NCBI GenBank assembly: GCA_963575745.1
Contig: CAUYUJ010014589.1
Location: 165,001-229,000 of the forward strand
Source: Prorocentrum cordatum
Lineage: Eukaryota > Sar > Dinophyceae > Prorocentrales > Prorocentraceae
Length of the DNA stretch: 64,000 nt
Direction: 5' to 3'
Shown: piece after piece, positions 59,330 to 64,000 of the stretch
How the letters are laid out: every line of letters starts with the position of its first letter
Numbering within the stretch: position 1 is the first letter of the stretch
Position numbers and translations under genes: made by a program
Notes under the pieces: generated by a model
Told to the model about the DNA's origin: nothing
Seen by the model: only the letters and a program-made list of their open reading frames with translations
Databases searched by the model: none

Positions 59330-60270
59330 GTGGTCACCAAGACCAAGAAGCGGGCCAAGCCGACGCTCGTACTACCAGACGAGTGCTCGGGGGACTGCGG
59401 CGACGACTTCACCCCGCTCCTGATGAAAGACAAGCACAGTGAGTTCTCTCAGGAGCGGCACGCCGAGCGCGTCGCAGCCGACGCCAGCTTCACCGTCATG
59501 TGCGCCACTCAGGCTGACGAGATCTACTACATTGACGACGAGATCGACGACCCGATGGACACTAAGCACTACTACGAGGACAACCTCCACGACCTTGAGC
59601 ACTACCTCGCCGAGACGACCGTCGATATTATGGAAATCTACGGTGGCGAGGCGGGCGCTACCAGGTCCAGTGTACCTTTGGGCCTGAGGGGCGGCCGGAA
59701 CTTTGACATCGTCACCGGCTGTGGCCTGACGCTGAAAGAAGATGTAAGACAGCTGTGGTATTACATCATTAAGTGTCGCCCACGCGTCATCGTCATGGCC
59801 CCTCCGTGCACCGCCTTCAGCCTGTGGTCACGCGTGCATCGGCATTAACCTCACAGCCATGACACCTGGCGCCGCAATCGCGCCATCGGCGAGAAGCTCG
59901 CCAGGCCGGCTGCGCAAGTTGCTGAGCACCAGGCCTCCCGGGGCTATATGCGAGCGAGATGTGGAAGCTGGGAGGCATTACTTGGACGAGATGACGTCTA
60001 CAGCATTAATATTCAAATGTGTGCCGCTGGGCTCCGCGACCCCTTCGACGAACACAGAGCACGGCTCACCAGGAAGGATGCGCTCATCGTCGCGAACCAC
60101 CCAGAGATCATTCGACCTCTTCGGATACTGCGCTGCCCTGGAGTTTCGCCACAGCATGTTCATCAGACCAATGAGAATGGCCGACCGCCCTGCACTCAGG
60201 TCTGGCCGAAGCGATTCTGCCAACTGCACGCCAGAGGTATCAAGTGCGCTCTGGACATGCGGCCAGTTGA
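59330..60270 (+). pseudogene. Methyltransferase-like domain 2 of LTR element 2
   Basis: The same frame as domain 1 continues: a Lys/Asp-rich linker, YYIDDEIDDPMDTKHYYEDN, then the second fold TVDIMEIYGGEAGATRSSVP, GGRNFDIVTGCGLTLKEDVR, RPRVIVMAPPCTAFSLWSRV. The motif IV P-P-C is intact (Cys at 59807-59809). A TAA at 59846-59848 interrupts, and the frame resumes with HDTWRRNRAIGEKLARPAAQ, YSINIQMCAAGLRDPFDEHR, LRILRCPGVSPQHVHQTNEN and TQVWPKRFCQLHARGIKCAL. This arrangement (G-x-G loop, D, PPC, C-terminal C/H-rich part) resembles C5-cytosine methyltransferases. Without the TAA it could be complete. Confidence 0.65.
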
Positions 60271-60284
60271 GGCGTACCCTACGG

Positions 60285-60796
60285 CTGAGGAGCTGGCGGT
60301 CGCAGGTTGTTCGGCATGCAGACGCAGGCAGCGCAAGGATGACCCTACGCATACCAGGGTCTCAGGCAAATGCCTTTATCCAGACGTCCCAGTAGCGGCC
60401 ACTCGCAGTGTTTGGAATCGACGTTTTACTTGCCCGGCCTGTAAGGTCAAGGCCAATCGCTGGGGTCCTCGCCATACCTTCAAGGATGATGAGCGCAGGT
60501 GGAGTTCCAAGCAGATCGAAGAACGTGAGAAGGCAGCTCCACGAGCACCTGCTGGCGATGTCACCGAGCCGAAGAGCAGCGAGATGGCTGATCATCCTCA
60601 CGGGCTCCAGTTCCTGGCAGGGGTTCACCTGGAGATCCCGCGAAGGAAGATGACGAGCCAGAGATGGATCCGGCCGAGGTTCGGGCAGCCAGCGATGCTC
60701 GCATCCGCGAACCTCTTCCGGGACCTCCTGCTCTCTCGACGAATCCGAAGGCTGCGGGATCATCAGGACCCTCGGCATCATCGTTGGCACCAGTGA
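60285..60796 (+). pseudogene. Cysteine-rich linker before integrase
   Basis: AGCSACRRRQRKDDPTHTRV, GKCLYPDV and FTCPACKVKANRWGPRHTFK supply C-x2-C…H…C…C-x2-C…H ligands for zinc. The frame then becomes basic and Ser/Pro-rich. The true frame changes near 60620 to the integrase frame (KEDDEPEMDPAEVRAASDAR). This frame runs on without meaning to TGA at 60796. Confidence 0.5.
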
Positions 60797-61950
60797 GACG
60801 CAGCACCGCCACCATCGGGACACAGGCTACTGATGCCTGGGACGAGCCGGACTGGTCACGGTTCGACTTGGGGCGGTCGCTCCAGGTCTTGCGCAATGGC
60901 AACGATGCTCAGGTCAAGCGCGTCATTCAGCGTTTACACATACGACACTATCGCCAGTCGGCGGACCAGCTGATCGAGTTGCTGGAGGCCGCCGGGATCG
61001 GACAGCGAATCCTGGACATGGTGGCCCCCGTGGTTCGAGCTTGCAAGGTCTGCCAGATATGGCAGCGACCCACTGCCAAATCCATGTCAGCAGTACGTCT
61101 TACCACCAGGTTCAACCAGGTCGTGCAGGTGGATTTCTTCTTCATCTTTCAGCTCGCCATCTTGCACGTACTGGATGAGGCCACCAGATGGACAGCAGTT
61201 CGAGCCGTTCCCTCATGAGAAGAAGGAGATGTCCTTCCTGTCTTTGAAGACATGTGGATCGCGATCTCCGGACCTCCACGTGTTCTCATCATAGAACAAG
61301 AAGGAGCTTTCGCGCACGACGCCGGCATGGCGATGTGCGAACGTCACGCCATCCAAAGGAAGCTCAGGGCTGTGGATCAACACGCCCAGATGGTCGAGAG
61401 TCATCATGAACTTCTTCGGGGAGTCTGTCACCGCTTTAAAGAGCAGTGTGACCGCGAGGGCATCATCATCAAGCCCGAGCAGATCGTACGTGAGTCGTGC
61501 TATGCTAAGAACGTTCTGATGACTATCGGCAGGACTACACCGTACAAGGCTGTTCTGGGCGAGACGCCCAATCTGCTCCAGGATTTCGAGACTCCCACGA
61601 CGACTCAGCAGGAAGACCAACAGCATCTTCATCGAGCACGTGCGCGCGAGGTTGCTCTCTCCAGCGTGATCGAGGAGACAGCGACCGAGCGCCTCGTCAG
61701 ATCTGAGCGCTCACGCACACGTCCTGCTGGTCAGAAATTTCAGTACAAAACAGGCGACCTTGTGGACATTTTCCGGGCACCACCCAACACGGACCTCGAC
61801 GGATGGAGAGGCCCGGCGAAGATCGCGGACGCCACGGAGGAGACGCTCAACGACGGCATTGTACACGTACGCTGGGGAGGCCGCGTGCTCATCTGCAGGC
61901 TCCAGGACGTGAGGAGGCATACCACGTTCTGGTCGAGTTTATTCCTGCAG
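60640..61950 (+). pseudogene. Integrase of LTR element 2
   Basis: Integrase of the copia type. N-terminal zinc module: VIQRLHIRHYRQSADQLIEL … VVRACKVCQIWQRP (H-x3-H…C-x2-C, roughly 60925-61070). Core: NQVVQVDFFFIFQLAILHVL with the first Asp at 61132-61134. A TGA at 61216-61218 interrupts, then the same frame goes on with DMWIAISGPPRVLIIEQEGA, where the second acidic residue is Glu (GAA 61294-61296) rather than the usual Asp. QHAQMVESHHELLRGVCHRF follows with the third acidic residue (61396-61398). C-terminus: FQYKTGDLVDIFRAPPNTDL, GWRGPAKIADATEETLNDGI. One stop and a non-standard second acid suggest an inactive copy. Confidence 0.85.
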
Positions 61951-64000
61951 TTCCCAGACGAGTGGGCCCCGCTGCGCGAGTTCGTCACCGAACTCGGCCG
62001 TCGCATGATCGTCATCGGCTGGGTCTACGCAGCCCAGGGCTGGATTATATCTCAGGGAGCTCGACTTCATCCTGGGATATTTGCTCGAGGCCTCATGATT
62101 GCCAACATGCATATGGGTCTCGCCAATTGCGTGGGTATTAGAGTAGGCTATGGCATACACAGTAATCCTGAGATGGACGCAGTTTCTTTCACTCCCTTCG
62201 CCTACTGGAGCACTGGTCAGGACGGCTACAGCTACCTGGAGTGGCAAGGGACTCGCCGTCTTGATGCCGCGCAGGTGTTTGGCGGACGCTGGCGCGACAC
62301 CTGCTGGGCGCAGTTCCTCGCCGTTGCAGACACGGACGCAAGGGCCATGCAGCGTGAGGGACGAGATCGTGCATCACCAGACACCGATATGGACATGGCC
62401 ATGGGCAGCTTTGAAGACGACTCCGACGAGGACATGATCCCAGCAGGCTTGCCACAACGACCTCCACAGCCACCAGCACCTCCTGATGTCAGTAGTGGTC
62501 GTTCGCCTCCACAGAGCGAGCGAAGTCGGAGCCGGGAGCTCTCATCTCTACCGGAAGAGATTCGAGATCCTCCAGATCCTCTTGGACCTGACCAGGAGAT
62601 ACTTATTCCAGACCAGCCCATGGACCCACGACAACGAACACCCACACCTTCGGCATCAAGAAGCAGATCTGACAAGTCCGTTCGTTTTGTAACACCGGTT
62701 CCGACTGCGCCACCAGTTGGCAGTGACGAGCCACGAGTTTCGAAGCGTGGCAGATCGAGTACACCTTCCCTGGCTGGACCGTCCACGCCATCAAGACGAG
62801 CTCGGATGGATAAGGAGGAGTCCGCAGGGGCCGGACAACCAGTTCTCCCTCCGCGAGAACCTCATGAGCAAGAAGTACCACGGGCAGTTATGCCGGGAGC
62901 TTCGTCAAACAGTGGACCGAACGCATCAGCACCTGATGCTGGGCAAGTTCAAGTCCCTGACGATGATGGCCCAGCTGAGCTCGAGACCACACCGCATGAC
63001 GAGGATGGGGATCGTCTCGACGAGGTCTCGATGGATGACGACGAGGAAGTGCACGATGAGAACTTTTACGTCGACGCCTGGTGGGCTGCGGTCAGCAGTC
63101 ATTGCCGTGGGCAGATCATCGAGGCGAAGGATTTCTTCAACGTGAACGAAGCACTGTCTGGAGTTACTCAGCCGAACGTCACTGGCAGCGAGCCTCCAGA
63201 GATCGAGTTCGACGACGCACTAGTGCATTGGATGGAGCGTGGTCACTTCGTCACCCACATGGGCGACTGGCGAGACGGGCGACTCGTAGCGCGATGGGAG
63301 TTCTCCAGGCAGAGCTGGTGCTTCCTCATCGAGAGGGAAATACACAACCTCACAAAGGAGGAAGAGCGCATCCATCACAAGGACGTGCTCGCAGCTCAGT
63401 TGAAGGAGCTCAAGTCCTGGGTGGAGCTCGAGGCCTTCTGCCCTGTGCCTAGAGGAGCTGGCAATAACGTAATGACGGGACGCTGGGTGCTACGGTGGAA
63501 GATCATCGACGGCGCGAAGGCTGTCAAAGCGCGTCTGGTCATTCGAGGTTTTATGGACCAGCAGCAGGGCGGCCTCGACACAGCTAGCTTCACTGCAAGG
63601 CGCACTTCACAGCGCCTCGTCCTTAGTGTCGGAGTGCAGTATGGTTGGGTCATCTTCAGTTGGGACATCGGCAGCGCGTTCCTGAGAGGGCTCATCTTCA
63701 CGGAGATCAAGGAGCAGAGTGCGGAGGTCATGCGAGAAGCGTGCTTGGACCCGCCAACAGACGTCTTCTCCATCCTGCAAGAGTTCAAGGCATTCAAGGG
63801 CACTAGCAAGATGACGCACCTGCTCAAGCCCCTCAAGGGCGCAAACGGTTTGAAGGACGCTCCTAGGTTATGTAAGCTGCGCCTTGACCAGTATCTTACC
63901 TCAGTCGGAGGACAACAGACCTCTCTTGATGGATGCATATGGATGTGGTTCAAAGATGGGAAGTTGCATGGACTGCTGTCGACACACATGGATGATCTGA
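61219..64000 (+). CDS. pol: Open pol frame of LTR element 2 (integrase C-terminus to reverse transcriptase), runs off the edge
   Basis: From the codon after TGA 61216-61218 the frame stays open to the last base of the window: 927 codons and no stop. Contents: integrase core half and C-terminus (to about 61930), a conserved segment (FVTELGRRMIVIGWVYAAQG, YLEWQGTRRLDAAQVFGGRW) of unknown function, a long acidic/Ser/Pro-rich linker (62380-63060), then reverse transcriptase. Reverse transcriptase motifs: GRWVLRWKIIDGAKAVKARL, VIFSWDIGSAFLRGL (Asp at 63664-63666), KPLKGANGLKDAPRLCKLRL and THMDDL (Asp pair at 63991-63996). All three catalytic Asp of the palm are present. RNase H and 3' LTR would lie beyond the edge. 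The openness implies recent activity or recent purifying selection. Confidence 0.85.

Larger units (their letters stand above)
55530..64000 (+). mobile_element. Ty1/copia-type element with tandem methyltransferase-like domains, cut by the window edge
   Basis: Order: gag (55693-57160), cysteine-rich domain (57257-57600), protease (57690-58271), methyltransferase-like domain 1 (58325-59266), methyltransferase-like domain 2 (59330-60270), cysteine-rich linker (60300-60560), integrase (60830-61930), conserved linker, reverse transcriptase (63180-64000, continuing). Integrase before reverse transcriptase makes it copia-type. In-frame stops are at 56488, 59264, 59846 and 61216, and frame changes lie at G-runs near 57116 and 57577 and near 58275 and 60620. 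The last frame is open for at least 927 codons. It is clearly better preserved than the element at 32-42 kb. Confidence 0.9.

Overview
This 64 kb window looks like nuclear DNA of a dinoflagellate. The support is circumstantial but consistent. It is GC-rich and almost devoid of recognisable host genes. It is filled with long triplet microsatellites and tandem arrays. Its only clear proteins belong to retrotransposons, two of them Ty1/copia-type elements, one carrying tandem C5-cytosine-methyltransferase-like domains of the kind reported from dinoflagellate retrotransposons. I cannot name the genus. I saw no rRNA, tRNA or CRISPR locus and no complete spliced-leader copy.

Layout: 0-7.5 kb holds weakly protein-like decayed sequence, a CTCAGC minisatellite, a 73-bp tandem repeat, a proline-rich open frame and a decayed unknown gene (6.6-7.5 kb). 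From 7.5 to 21.6 kb there are satellite and microsatellite blocks: composite element A copies 1 and 2 (8.8-10.5 and 12.7-14.3 kb, opposite orientations), GAT/GCT arrays, two copies of a CTTGGGGGCCT-rich repeat, a foldback sequence, a TTCGG/GGGGCCCC block and composite element B copy 1. From 21.7 to 26.3 kb lies a decayed non-LTR (LINE) retrotransposon with endonuclease, reverse transcriptase, zinc fingers and a conserved C-terminal domain. From 26.6 to 32.3 kb come element A copy 3, element B copy 2, two foldback sequences and 9-bp repeats.

From 32,367 to 42,530 there is a complete but decayed 10,164-bp Ty1/copia element. It has two 187-bp LTRs with TGTTGGCAC/GTGCCAACA ends and a 5-bp target duplication (CTACA). 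It sits inside a GAT-type microsatellite, the rest of which resumes at 42,531. From 42.5 to 55.5 kb the window is nearly all triplet arrays (GAT, AGG, TAG, ACT), AT-rich linkers, a segmental duplication and element B copies 3 and 4. One short host-like coding fragment lies at 45.65-46.0 kb.

From about 55.5 kb to the right edge is a second, younger-looking Ty1/copia element, cut off by the window: gag with CCHC knuckle, cysteine-rich domain, retropepsin, two tandem methyltransferase-like domains, cysteine-rich linker, integrase, then an uninterrupted frame of at least 927 codons through integrase C-terminus and reverse transcriptase to the edge.

Most striking observations: the exact LTR element nested in a microsatellite; the dual methyltransferase-like module; composite satellite elements with conserved ends and module order; catalytic Asp codons of two elements apparently changed GAC to GGC at four sites; and G-homopolymers lying at frameshift points.
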